A DNA stretch of 32,228 bases, taken from the NCBI GenBank assembly GCA_947627935.1, contig CANQXY010000014.1, positions 1-32,228 of the forward strand, given 5' to 3'. The number at the start of each line of letters is the position of its first letter. Within the stretch, counting starts at the first letter, position 1. Shown here piece by piece: positions 1 to 8,318 of this stretch. The notes under the pieces are model-generated. The model was not told the origin of the DNA. It did not search any database and saw only the letters and a program-made list of their open reading frames with translations. The stretch comes from an uncultured Clostridia bacterium. GTDB lineage: Bacteria > Bacillota > Clostridia > TANB77 > CAG-508. A program made the translations under genes and the position numbers.

Positions 1-405
1 GAATTTAAACAAAAAATATTTTTCAAAGGACAAATATATGATGCCTATGAACTAATAATTGATATTATAAAAACAGCTCAAAGTAAAATAGTAATAATAG
101 ATAATTATATAGATGATACTATTCTTAAAATGCTACAAAAGAAAAATAAAAATGTCCAAGCAATTATTTTAACTTCACAAAATTGTAATCTAACAAACTT
201 AGATATTAAGAAGTTTAATGAGCAATATGGAGCACTAAAAATAGCACGAACAGATAAATTTCATGATAGGTTTATTATTATAGATAACAAAGAACTTTAT
301 CATTGTGGAGCATCACTCAAAGACTTGGGGAAAAAATGTTTTGGAATTAATAAGATAGAAGGAATAGACTTTATAGAAAATATAAATAAAATAATTAATT
401 TTTAA
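1..405 (+). CDS. ORF6N-domain-type protein, C-terminal PLD-like region (5' truncated)
   Basis: The reading frame is open from base 1 and gives 134 residues, so the N-terminus lies outside the window. The visible part starts in a segment that reads FFKGQIYDAYELI, runs through IVIIDNYID and ends with KFHDRFIIID and YHCGASLKDLGKKCF. This pattern resembles the C-terminal half of ORF6N-domain (KilA-N-like, phage/RhuM-type) proteins. That half has a phospholipase-D-like fold with one H-x-D/R-type motif (HDRFIIID). The usual N-terminal ORF6N DNA-binding domain would lie upstream, unseen. ORF6N proteins are common in prophages and accessory islands, so this edge of the window may be accessory. The assignment is from recall of the family. 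Catalytic activity cannot be judged from one half-motif. Confidence 0.6.
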   Translation, partial: EFKQKIFFKGQIYDAYELIIDIIKTAQSKIVIIDNYIDDTILKMLQKKNKNVQAIILTSQNCNLTNLDIKKFNEQYGALKIARTDKFHDRFIIIDNKELYHCGASLKDLGKKCFGINKIEGIDFIENINKIINF

Positions 406-485
406 TACTTTTATATTTAAGTATTTTAATTTTCCCTGTATTTATAGTATAATTATTGTATCAAATAAAGTGAAGTGGTGAAAAA

Positions 486-1118
486 ATGAAAAATAATTAT
501 ATAATAATTGGCGATAGTATTACATATGGGATTGGAGATTTTGAAAGTGGTGGATGGTCTGCCATGTTTAAAAAGTTTATCGTTAATAAAGATGATTCAA
601 AAATATGCAATAATTTTGTGCACGTTGCAGGTTTTCCTGGAGCTACAAGCAAAGATATATTAAATAAGATTGATAATATTTTAAATAGCTTTATTTACGA
701 TGGGTTTAATAATATAGTTATTCTCTCAATTGGGGTAAATGATACACAATTATTTAATGGAAATTACAAGATAAGCATAGATAATTATAAATCAAATATT
801 AAAAAGATAACTAAAAAGATTATGTGCAAAGGAATGCAACTTATAATTTTAGGATTAACAAGAATTGAGAGTGATGAAAAATTTTTATGGAAACCAAATA
901 AGCATTATAATAATAGTATTATTTCTGAATATGATAAAGATTTAAAATTGATTATGGAATATGATAGTGAATTAAGAAGATTATGTGAAGAAAATAAAAT
1001 TAAATATATTCCAATGCAAGATGTTTTACAAAAAGAAGATTTTGTTGATGGATTACATCCAAATCAAATGGGACATAAAAAAATATTTGAAAGAATTAAA
1101 GATTTTACAAATAAATAA
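486..1118 (+). CDS. SGNH/GDSL-family hydrolase
   Basis: A 210-aa protein with the GDSL/SGNH esterase blocks in order: block I IIIGDSITYG with the nucleophile Ser near residue 11, block III GVND around residue 87, and block V DGLHPNQMGH near the C-terminus carrying the catalytic Asp and His. No signal peptide or membrane segment is visible, so it is probably cytoplasmic. Family members hydrolyse acyl esters of lipids, carbohydrates or small molecules; the substrate cannot be read from the sequence. A GTGGTG element eight bases upstream supports the ATG. It follows the truncated ORF6N-type gene by 80 bp in the same direction and is followed by a long gene-free stretch. Confidence 0.85.
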   Translation: MKNNYIIIGDSITYGIGDFESGGWSAMFKKFIVNKDDSKICNNFVHVAGFPGATSKDILNKIDNILNSFIYDGFNNIVILSIGVNDTQLFNGNYKISIDNYKSNIKKITKKIMCKGMQLIILGLTRIESDEKFLWKPNKHYNNSIISEYDKDLKLIMEYDSELRRLCEENKIKYIPMQDVLQKEDFVDGLHPNQMGHKKIFERIKDFTNK

Positions 1119-1253
1119 TGAAAATTATAATTAAAAAAACACTTTTAAACTACATTAACACTACATTAATTTTTACAATTCGTTCCCTGTAAGTATTGAT
1201 ACTACTCTATTTATAAAAATATTAAACTGGAGTACGCCTCCAAATAAAAAACA

Positions 1254-1290
1254 ATTCCACAGATTTTTAATATTTCTGTGGAATTTTTAT
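1254..1290 (+). terminator. rho-independent terminator-like hairpin
   Basis: Perfect 9-bp inverted repeat ATTCCACAG (1254-1262) / CTGTGGAAT (1276-1284) with a 13-nt AT loop, followed by TTTTTAT. It lies 135 bp after the SGNH hydrolase stop, so it may end that transcript or belong to an unrecognised short transcript. Confidence 0.6.
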
Positions 1291-1677
1291 AATGTTGAAA
1301 GCTTTTTTTATTTCTTTATTTCTTAAATTATCTGTGTGTGTACACAGCTACAAGACTTACATGTCTCATTATTTTTATTTTCTCCTCTTTGGTTTATTTT
1401 TCTTTTTTAGTATATATTAAACTTCTTGTTTTTTCAATAGCTGTAACACAAATGTAATATTTATATGATAATTTTAAAAATGCTAAGTAAAGCTTAATAA
1501 ATTTAAATAATAGTTCTTATATATAAAATAAAGTTCAAATAATAAAATTTTAATTGAAGAATTTTTATATAATGTATAATTTATTATAAATATTCTTTTT
1601 ATTATTTTTTAAAATTTATTTACTTTTATAAAAAAAAGATGTAAAATTTTGGTATCTAAAGTTTACTTAATTTTAGG

Positions 1678-1719
1678 AAAGGGGGATTGTGTTAGTAAAT
1701 AACTAACATATAAATTAAT
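1678..1719 (+). promoter_or_regulatory. remote SD with hairpin spacer before the FN3 gene
   Basis: The only good Shine-Dalgarno (AAAGGGGG, ending at 1685) is 34 nt from the ATG at 1720, too far for normal initiation. Between them lies an inverted repeat, TGTTAG (1690-1695) / CTAACA (1703-1708), extendable by a G-U and a U-A pair to 1688-1710. Folding it would reduce the effective spacing to about 11 nt. The in-frame TTG nearer the SD (1687) is followed at once by TAG, so it is not the start. Confidence 0.55.
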
Positions 1720-3543
1720 ATGAATAAAAAAACTTTTTTAAAAATTTTTATAACACTATTCATTTTATTGGCATTTGTACTATTAGTTTCAACTTATTTT
1801 GTAAGTGCTGCAACAGAACCTGGTAAAGTAACTGGTGCCAAAGTTGTTTTAAGAGTAGATGCAAAAGTAAAAGTTCCATATTTTTCTTGGAATGCAGTTT
1901 CAGATGCAACAGAATATGAAATTTGGAGAGGTGACACAGAACCAGAACGCATACTTACTACAGTAAATACTAACTATTTTGCTGGAGGTGAAAATCATTT
2001 ACTTGACCCTTGGGTTCCTTATAACAATTATTGGGTTAGAGCTATAAATGATTATGGCGAAGGAGAATTTTCTGATGCTTTTACATATTTTATAAAACCT
2101 GCCACACCTAAAAATTTAAAAGCAACAAAAACTAATCAAGGAATTAAATTGACTTGGGACAAAGTAAGTGGTGCTGAAAGCTACAATATTTATTTATGTG
2201 GTAGAACGCCTGGAACTAATGAAATGTATTCTTATAACATAGATAGTACAATCTCAAATTTTATTACCATTAATTATACAATAGATTCTAATGAAATGTA
2301 TGCAGTTAAAGCTGTAACTACTTACCCAGGATATTATGATGATAAAGAAATGTATAGTGACATTTCTAATTATGCTACATATAGAGCAAATGTACCTACA
2401 CCATCAGGAGTTAAAGCTAACGTTCAAAATGGTAAAGTAACATTAAGTTGGAATGCTGTTGAAGATGCTGATGGATATCAAATATATAATGGAAATACTT
2501 ATATAAAAACTACATCTTCACTAAATTATACATTGTCTAATTTATCTACATCAAAAGTTCATACTCTAAAAGTTCGTGCATACATAGATAATGATTTTTA
2601 TAATCCTTCAACTAAATTTTATAGTAATTTCTCTAATGTAAACGTTTTTCCTAATGCAGTTTCAAAAGCTAAAACATCTTTAGTAGGTAAAACTAATATT
2701 AAAATTACATGGAATAAAAAAAGCAATGTAACAGGATATAAAATCTATCGTTCAACTTCCAAAAATTCTGGATATAAGAACATTAAAACTATAACTTCAA
2801 AGAATACTAATTCTTATACAGATAAAAATTTATCAAAAGGAAAAACTTATTATTATAAAGTTATTCCATATTTAAAAACTAACGGAAAAGAATATAATGG
2901 TGGAAATTCAAATATTTCTAATATAAAAACATTTAGTGATAGTAAAATTACTGGTTTATATATATGTACTGAAGCTGGTAGTAGTAATTCTTACCTTTCT
3001 TGGACAAAATCTTCAAATAACATAGATGGATATATAATTTATCGTGCTACCTCTAAAAATGGAAAATATAAAAAAGTAAAAACTATTACTTCATCAAAAA
3101 CATATACTTATACAAATAAAAACTTATCAAAAGGAAAAACTTATTATTATAAAGTAAGAGGATATAAGAAAATTAATGGAAAAACATATTATACTAAATA
3201 TTCTAACATAAAAAGTATAAAAACTTCTTATATTAACAAAAATACTAGTTTACCACATCAAACATATACATATTATGGAGATGCTTTTACAATAAAAACT
3301 CTTTCTATGAAATATAAGAAAAATAGTGGAAGCAAAGCTATATATCAAATTAAAATGAAAATAAAAGCTGAATCTTCTAGAACAAATGATGTATATTTTA
3401 CAGTTTATTTTTACGATAAAAATAATAGATATATAGATAGTACTACATTACAATTTGGAAGAAAAGTTGGAAATTATACTAAAACAATTACTTGGGAAAA
3501 TGTAAAGATTCCTAAGAAAGCAGCTTCTTTTACAATAAAATAA
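1720..3543 (+). CDS. secreted fibronectin type III repeat protein
   Basis: A 607-aa protein. Residues 1-31 form a signal peptide: lysines, a hydrophobic core LFILLAFVLLVSTYF, then a VSAA cleavage-type site. After it come about five fibronectin type III-like units, near residues 35-125, 126-220, 227-310, 313-405 and 408-505. Each has the pattern hhxWxxVxxAxxYxIYR and YYYKVxxY. A C-terminal beta-rich domain of about 95 residues resembles FxLYD-type extracellular modules. No LPXTG motif, choline/SLH repeats or catalytic domain is visible, so it is probably a released or loosely wall-associated structural or binding protein. Units 4 and 5 are recent duplicates even at DNA level. Translation probably depends on the hairpin spacer upstream. 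A shared bidirectional terminator follows the stop. Confidence 0.85.
   Translation: MNKKTFLKIFITLFILLAFVLLVSTYFVSAATEPGKVTGAKVVLRVDAKVKVPYFSWNAVSDATEYEIWRGDTEPERILTTVNTNYFAGGENHLLDPWVPYNNYWVRAINDYGEGEFSDAFTYFIKPATPKNLKATKTNQGIKLTWDKVSGAESYNIYLCGRTPGTNEMYSYNIDSTISNFITINYTIDSNEMYAVKAVTTYPGYYDDKEMYSDISNYATYRANVPTPSGVKANVQNGKVTLSWNAVEDADGYQIYNGNTYIKTTSSLNYTLSNLSTSKVHTLKVRAYIDNDFYNPSTKFYSNFSNVNVFPNAVSKAKTSLVGKTNIKITWNKKSNVTGYKIYRSTSKNSGYKNIKTITSKNTNSYTDKNLSKGKTYYYKVIPYLKTNGKEYNGGNSNISNIKTFSDSKITGLYICTEAGSSNSYLSWTKSSNNIDGYIIYRATSKNGKYKKVKTITSSKTYTYTNKNLSKGKTYYYKVRGYKKINGKTYYTKYSNIKSIKTSYINKNTSLPHQTYTYYGDAFTIKTLSMKYKKNSGSKAIYQIKMKIKAESSRTNDVYFTVYFYDKNNRYIDSTTLQFGRKVGNYTKTITWENVKIPKKAASFTIK
2830..3155 (+). 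repeat. intragenic duplication of FN3 unit
   Basis: A 32-bp stretch occurs identically at 2830-2861 and 3124-3155, 294 bp (98 codons) apart, inside FN3 units 4 and 5. It encodes LSKGKTYYYKV in both. The surrounding protein sequence (YRSTSKNSGYK / YRATSKNGKYK) is also closely related, which indicates a fairly recent unit duplication. Confidence 0.8.
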
Positions 3544-3551
3544 GTTTTATA

Positions 3552-3585
3552 AAAAATGGACTTTAATATATTAAAGTCCATTTTT
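3552..3585. terminator. bidirectional terminator between convergent genes
   Basis: Perfect 15-bp inverted repeat (3552-3566 / 3571-3585) with core ATGGACTTTAA and loop TATA, A-rich before and T-rich after, so it can work on both strands. It ends the FN3 gene on + and the 273-aa gene on -. The minus-strand TAA (3584-3586) lies inside the stem. Confidence 0.85.
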
Positions 3586-4405
3586 ATTTTAACACTAATT
3601 TAAAAAATTTATCTTCACCATTAAATTCTGTTTTCATTTTAGCTGTAAATCCATTGTATATACTTTTATCTTTACTACTTAATACATCTTCTATAATCGC
3701 ATTATAAATAAATTCTTCATTTATATTATTTTTTATATGTATATTAAAACTAATATTATATTTTATATCTTCTAAATTTATATTTGCTTTTTTTAATATT
3801 CTACCATCATAAGAAACTACACTATTATTTTGAGTTGCACTATATTGTTTTAAATCTTTATTTACATATCCTAAAGTTATTGGATTTGAACAATCTGTGT
3901 AAAAGCTTGGATTTGAGTAATCATTTAACTCATTTTCATTATTAGTTCTAATAATGTTATAGTTTATATAATCAGTATTTTCTAGCATCTTAAATTTCCC
4001 AAAATCCATAACACTTTTATAGTTGATTATTTTTTCTCCTCTATTAGAACTTGCTTCAATATTAATATTATCAATATATAATTCACTTACAGTATTTTTT
4101 TCATTTGTCTCTTTTATATAATTTTTATTATCGATATATATTGCTATATCAGTATATTGACAAACATTTAAATCCTGTAAATTAGTATCTTGAGTATTAC
4201 TAATTCCAGCACTATTATATATTAATATTTTTTCAACCCTAAATATTGCATTTTCATTTTGAGTTGCAATATTTATCATTTCATTTGCATATTTATTTTT
4301 TAGTACATTTCTATAAATAATATTAATAATAATAAATGTTAAAATTATAAATGATATTACAATTATTTTAGGCATATGCTTCATTTTAAGTAATCTACTT
4401 ATCAT
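3584..4405 (-). CDS. membrane-anchored hypothetical protein
   Basis: A 273-aa protein that I do not recognise. Residues about 13-31 (KIIVISFIILTFIIINIIY) form one N-terminal membrane anchor, and the rest is hydrophilic and rich in Asn, Ile and Tyr, predicted to be extracellular. Two Cys lie in CQYTD (about residue 82) and YTDCSNP (about residue 171) and might pair by disulfide. It starts 12 bp after the stop of the glucosaminidase gene on the same strand, so both are probably co-transcribed. An envelope role alongside that hydrolase is an inference from context only. The ATG follows a GGAGATAGC ribosome binding site. Its stop codon sits inside the bidirectional terminator. Confidence 0.65.
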   Translation of the reverse strand: MISRLLKMKHMPKIIVISFIILTFIIINIIYRNVLKNKYANEMINIATQNENAIFRVEKILIYNSAGISNTQDTNLQDLNVCQYTDIAIYIDNKNYIKETNEKNTVSELYIDNINIEASSNRGEKIINYKSVMDFGKFKMLENTDYINYNIIRTNNENELNDYSNPSFYTDCSNPITLGYVNKDLKQYSATQNNSVVSYDGRILKKANINLEDIKYNISFNIHIKNNINEEFIYNAIIEDVLSSKDKSIYNGFTAKMKTEFNGEDKFFKLVLK

Positions 4406-4417
4406 TGCTATCTCCTA

Positions 4418-5725
4418 TTATAACTTATTATATAATTCTTCCATTTTTGAATATACTTTATTACACCAGTTTTCATCACTTGCATATCTAATATTTACTC
4501 CTGAAACTGTAGGTCCATTATAATATGATCCTTTAGCAACTTCGCCATCATATATTGGTGTTCCTGGTTCATTTATATAATATTTAACAAGCATTTTAGC
4601 TACTAATTCTATGCCATCTTCATATGTCTCAAATACATATGAATAACTATATGGATCTCTATCATATGAACCATATCCAAATAAATTGTTTTTATCCTTA
4701 GCAATAACTGATTTTCCCCAATTACTCTCATGTATGCCTATTGCTGCTAAAAATACTCCATTTATATTATATTTTTGCTCAATATTATAAAATGCTTCTG
4801 CATTATTTTCAAATATTTTATATTTATCACTTGAGTTTCCTGAAAGTATTTTTTTAAAGTCTTCCAAATTTAAGCCACTTGGTTTATTTAAATCCATATT
4901 AAAATCTAAGCTTTGTTTAATTCTAAGTATTCTACATTTTTGTGCAATTTCTGGATTTAGTGTTTCTGATGTAAGCACATCTTTTCTTATATAACCTTCA
5001 TTTAAATCAAAAGATACTTTACACCATTTATTATCTGTTACATCTAGTAATTTAACATCTAAATTTTGTGGTATTGTACATATATTCAAAGAATTTTCGT
5101 TAGGATCCTTCCTTAATTCAGAAGAATTAATTAAATACATTTTATCTCCAATATGTACATTTAAATTTTTTAAGAAATCAGATGTTCCTACTTCAATAAT
5201 AGCTTCTGTTGATTGTTCTAATAATTTCCTATTTATAATATTTTCATCGACAAATTCATTATTTTCATATATCTTTACTGCAGTAACTTCTTCTTTTCCG
5301 TTAATTCCTTCTTGAACTACAAGTTGTTCGTCTTTTGGTAATAGTTTATTTTCTTTATATACTGTTTTATGTTCTATAGCTCTTTCTTCTGTAACAAGTT
5401 TTTTTGATGTTATAACACTTATATTTTCAGAAATCACATTTTCTACACTTATAACATTATTATTTTCTTCATATTCTCCTAGTATTTCTACTTCTTCTTT
5501 ATTATCATTTGATGCAAATATGTATCCTGTAAATGCTGTTGTAATGCAAAAAATAAGCACAACAATACTAGCTACAGTTATGGTTTTTGTAGCTATAACA
5601 TTTTTAAAACCTTTTCTATTATTAATTTTAGCTTTTTTATAACTCTCTATTTGAGCATTTCTTGAATCTTGTAACTCTTTGAACACTTCTGGAAGAGTTC
5701 TATTATCTTTTGATTCTTGTATCAT
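4418..5725 (-). CDS. G5/SH3/glucosaminidase-domain cell-wall hydrolase
   Basis: About 435 aa. There is a cytoplasmic N-terminus of about 45 residues and one membrane segment (ASIVVLIFCITTAFTGYIF). A G5-like region carries the signature VVQEGINGKEEV. A bacterial SH3-like segment runs from GDKMYLINSSELRKD to GYIRKDVL. The C-terminal endo-beta-N-acetylglucosaminidase domain has its likely catalytic Glu in IGIHESNWG, followed by NNLFGYGSYD and the YYINEPGTP and GPTVSGVNIRYA blocks. The family cleaves the glycan strand of peptidoglycan. An extension to a TTG at 5761 is open but has no ribosome binding site. I prefer the ATG at 5725, preceded by AAGAGG 12 nt upstream. It probably forms an operon with the anchored hypothetical downstream. 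Confidence 0.85.
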   Translation of the reverse strand: MIQESKDNRTLPEVFKELQDSRNAQIESYKKAKINNRKGFKNVIATKTITVASIVVLIFCITTAFTGYIFASNDNKEEVEILGEYEENNNVISVENVISENISVITSKKLVTEERAIEHKTVYKENKLLPKDEQLVVQEGINGKEEVTAVKIYENNEFVDENIINRKLLEQSTEAIIEVGTSDFLKNLNVHIGDKMYLINSSELRKDPNENSLNICTIPQNLDVKLLDVTDNKWCKVSFDLNEGYIRKDVLTSETLNPEIAQKCRILRIKQSLDFNMDLNKPSGLNLEDFKKILSGNSSDKYKIFENNAEAFYNIEQKYNINGVFLAAIGIHESNWGKSVIAKDKNNLFGYGSYDRDPYSYSYVFETYEDGIELVAKMLVKYYINEPGTPIYDGEVAKGSYYNGPTVSGVNIRYASDENWCNKVYSKMEELYNKL

Positions 5726-5827
5726 ATCTAATATAAACCTCTTACATTTAATATTATACAATTATATTATAATCTAATATTAAAGCATTGTCCATTAAAT
5801 TTTTATTACATTTTTGTTACAACATAA

Positions 5828-5855
5828 AAATCAGAAGAAAAAAATCTTCTGATTT
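5828..5855 (-). terminator. terminator of the CAP-domain gene
   Basis: Inverted repeat AAATCAGAAGA (5828-5838) / TCTTCTGATTT (5845-5855) directly after the stop at 5860. On the minus strand it is followed by TTATGTT. It separates the CAP gene from the glucosaminidase operon. Confidence 0.75.
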
Positions 5856-5859
5856 CTAC

Positions 5860-6606
5860 TTATTTACCAATAAACATTTGAACATAAATTTTACCATATT
5901 TATTACTATTTACAACACCAATTCCTGTGTAATTATAACTAGAATTTAAAATATTTGCTCTATGCCCTTCTGAATTCATCCATGCTTCTACTGCTTTTGC
6001 ATTACTTGAATTACCTGCTATATTTTCTCCTGCTGTTTTATATGAAATCTTAAAACTATTTAACATATTAAATGGTGTCCCATATATTGGTGAATTATGT
6101 GAAAAATAATTATTTTCTACCATATCTCTTGCTTTTATTCTTGCAACATTTTGTACTTCATCATCAATTTTTAGGCTTGAAATTCCAGCAGCTTTCCTTT
6201 TTTGATTTATTAAATTAAATACTTCTAATTCATTTTCTGTTAATGATGTAGTTGTTGTATTTTGATTATTAGAAGAATTATTTTGATTTGTTCCTTGAGA
6301 ATATACTAATCTAACATATTGTTTACTTACCATTCCTACATAATCATTATTTGTCTGTATAACATACCATGTTCCTATTTGTGCAAAAACTCTTACATAT
6401 TCATTTTTGGAAATTTGAGTTACAATTCCATATGATGTAGCAGGTCCACTTCTTACATTTAACTTACTAGCAGTAACTATACCTGTAGTACTTCCTACTG
6501 TTTGATAGTATTGCATACCTCTAGATATATTTATAAAAATTGCAGAAAAGATTAATATAAAAAATAATAACAATATTAATACTCTCTTTTTATTAAAAAA
6601 CTTCAT
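5860..6606 (-). CDS. SH3-domain plus CAP (SCP/PR-1, YkwD-like) extracellular protein
   Basis: 248 aa. An N-terminal membrane anchor or signal (VLILLLFFILIFSAIFI) is followed by one bacterial SH3 domain (GIVTASKLNVRSGPATSYG to YVGMVSKQYVRL), an Asn/Thr/Ser-rich linker, and a CAP domain. The CAP domain has the hallmarks LINQKRKAAG, YFSHNSP, AGENIAGN, and EGHRANILN with its cap-tetrad His/Glu residues. Bacterial CAP proteins of the YkwD type are secreted; their function is poorly known and often linked to spores or envelope. The frame extends to a TTG at 6621, but that TTG overlaps the strong SD (GGAGG) lying 8 nt before the ATG at 6606, so 6606 is the start. It has its own terminator. Confidence 0.9.
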   Translation of the reverse strand: MKFFNKKRVLILLLFFILIFSAIFINISRGMQYYQTVGSTTGIVTASKLNVRSGPATSYGIVTQISKNEYVRVFAQIGTWYVIQTNNDYVGMVSKQYVRLVYSQGTNQNNSSNNQNTTTTSLTENELEVFNLINQKRKAAGISSLKIDDEVQNVARIKARDMVENNYFSHNSPIYGTPFNMLNSFKISYKTAGENIAGNSSNAKAVEAWMNSEGHRANILNSSYNYTGIGVVNSNKYGKIYVQMFIGK

Positions 6607-6681
6607 AATAAAAACCTCCAAAATATGATTATAAGTATTATAACCACATTTTAAAGGTTTATAACAAAATATATAAACAAA

Positions 6682-6846
6682 TTATTTATTAGTTATTAAT
6701 TTTTCGTCCTTAAGCATATTTCTGTAGTATTGAGCTATTAATTCATCAAGCTCTACACTTAATTTGTAAGTTATACTGTAATCATTTCCTGAAATTATGC
6801 TTTCATTTAGTTGGTCTCTTAATTTACAAATTTCTTCGTTTAGCAT
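6682..6846 (-). CDS. Spo0E-like aspartyl-phosphate phosphatase
   Basis: A 54-aa protein, easily missed because of its size. It begins MLNEEICKLRDQLNESI and contains YKLSVELDELIAQYY, matching the two-helix Spo0E family with its S-x-x-L-D signature (SVELD). Family members dephosphorylate Spo0A~P and so restrain entry into sporulation; that role here is inferred from the family. The ATG at 6846 has AGGAG nine bases upstream. An overlapping ATG at 6853 is too close to that SD. The gene stands alone between the CAP gene and the M16 pair, with an exact Spo0A box 143 bp upstream at 6989-6995, which would fit feedback control. Confidence 0.85.
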   Translation of the reverse strand: MLNEEICKLRDQLNESIISGNDYSITYKLSVELDELIAQYYRNMLKDEKLITNK

Positions 6847-6988
6847 AAGGCATCTCTCCTTTTTTTATTTTTTATCTTAAGTATATTTATAAATTAACAT
6901 ATTTTTACATTTAAGTCAAGCAAATTTCTAGTGTTTTTTCATGTTTCGTATCCCTTTTTTTTATTGATTTTTAGATATTTCTACACTT

Positions 6989-6995
6989 TTCGACA
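6989..6995 (-). promoter_or_regulatory. Spo0A box (exact)
   Basis: TTCGACA on +, TGTCGAA on -, identical to the 0A-box core. It lies in the spacer between the M16 gene and the Spo0E-like gene, upstream of the latter. Binding is inferred, not shown. Confidence 0.5.
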
Positions 6996-7034
6996 TAATA
7001 CTTTAAACTATGATAAAACATACTAAAATATTTT

Positions 7035-8306
7035 TTAAGTTCTTACGACAGAAATAGTCATTTTTTCTTCTTTAAATAAATTTTCTAAGATATTTTCAAT
7101 ATATTTTTCATTAATAGTTTCTATTTCTTCTAAATAATCAAAACTATTAATACCTTTAAAGTAGTCTGATAAAAACATTCTTGCTATATCTCCTACTTCA
7201 TTATATTCTCTTACATAATTACCATAAATCATTTTTTTAATTCTTACAAAATCTTCTACATTAATCCCATCTTTTTTTAATCTATTTATTTCTTCTTTAA
7301 ATTTTTCATACACTAATTCTGGATTTGTTGATTGACCTGATATTAATACATGTGCATATCCTTTTGAAAATTCATAATCAAGACTAGGAACATTATACAT
7401 TATTCCACTATTATATAATTCTTTATATAAATTAGAACTTTTTCCTATAGTCATATTAAGTAATATTTCTATTGCTATATGTCTTTTTACTTTTTCATCA
7501 TCTTTAACATCTACATCTTTTATTCCTATATTAAATAATGGTATACTTACTTCCATTTTTTGTTCTACTTTTTCTTTAACTATATCTTTGGGCTCTTCTG
7601 GATATATTCTTTTAATTTCTCCATTAGATTTATTATCTATTAATCTTTTTTCTATTTCTTTTAATATCTCATCTGGCTCAAAATCTCCACATACAACTAA
7701 TGCCATATTAGACGGATTATAAAAAGTATTATAACATTTGTACAATATTTCTTTATCTATATTACTTATTGTTTCAATCGTTCCTGTAATGTCTAATTTG
7801 ACTGGATGATTATGATACATTGCTTCCATAGCATTTAAATACACTTTCCATTCAGGATAATCATCATACATCATAATTTCTTGTCCGATAATACCTTTTT
7901 CCTTTTCTACATTTTCATCTGTAAAATATGGATGTTGCACATAATCCATAAGTTCATCTAAAGCTTCATAAAAATTATCTGTACATTCAAATAAGTATGC
8001 AGTATGATCATTTGTAGTATATGCATTTGCATCAACTCCTAATGCTGTTAATGCATCTAAACTATTTACACCATTTTCTTGTTCAAATAATTTGTGTTCT
8101 AAAAAATGTGCTACTCCTTTTGGAACTTCTGTTTCTGTATTTTCTCCAGGTACTACAAATTTATAGTCATTTGAGCCATAATTTGTACCCCAAATAACAT
8201 ATTTTTTTCTAATATCTTTTTTAGGAATAATCATAACAGTTAATCCGTTTTTTAATTTACTTATATAAACTTTTTCCTTTACTTTTGAATTTTCTATTAC
8301 CTGCAT
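7035..8306 (-). CDS. M16-family peptidase, YfmH/YmfH-like (active subunit)
   Basis: 423 aa. The inverted zinc motif HFLEH (residues 67-71, in KGVAHFLEHKLFE) is intact, and a downstream Glu in the EKGIIGQEIMMYDD stretch supplies the third ligand typical of pitrilysin/insulinase M16 enzymes. The length matches the M16 proteins paired as YmfF/YmfH in Bacillus and Clostridia. They are thought to act on small peptides or, by database family naming, to be associated with EF-P modification; I only recall that link. It starts 12 bp after the stop of the second M16 gene, with an AGGAG-type site, so both are co-transcribed and probably form a heterodimer. It appears cytoplasmic, with no signal. Confidence 0.9.
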   Translation of the reverse strand: MQVIENSKVKEKVYISKLKNGLTVMIIPKKDIRKKYVIWGTNYGSNDYKFVVPGENTETEVPKGVAHFLEHKLFEQENGVNSLDALTALGVDANAYTTNDHTAYLFECTDNFYEALDELMDYVQHPYFTDENVEKEKGIIGQEIMMYDDYPEWKVYLNAMEAMYHNHPVKLDITGTIETISNIDKEILYKCYNTFYNPSNMALVVCGDFEPDEILKEIEKRLIDNKSNGEIKRIYPEEPKDIVKEKVEQKMEVSIPLFNIGIKDVDVKDDEKVKRHIAIEILLNMTIGKSSNLYKELYNSGIMYNVPSLDYEFSKGYAHVLISGQSTNPELVYEKFKEEINRLKKDGINVEDFVRIKKMIYGNYVREYNEVGDIARMFLSDYFKGINSFDYLEEIETINEKYIENILENLFKEEKMTISVVRT

Positions 8307-8318
8307 TTTAACTCCTTT

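Larger units (their letters stand above)
1119..1719. other. gene-free AT-rich spacer
   Basis: About 600 bp without a credible gene on either strand. It contains a tandem pair of the 10-mer ACTACATTAA (1149-1158 and 1160-1169), a small GTAT/ATAC hairpin near 1195, a GGAG/CTCC mini-hairpin near 1230, a terminator-like hairpin at 1254-1290, and a CTGTGT/ACACAG inverted repeat at 1332-1347. The rest, especially about 1480-1650, is almost pure A+T and probably holds the promoter of the downstream secreted protein gene. I could not pick a convincing -35/-10 pair. No tRNA or recognisable riboswitch was seen. Confidence 0.6.

Noticed and set aside
5726..5761. Longer start (TTG) for the glucosaminidase gene
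   Set aside because: No ribosome binding site before the TTG; AAGAGG precedes the ATG at 5725.
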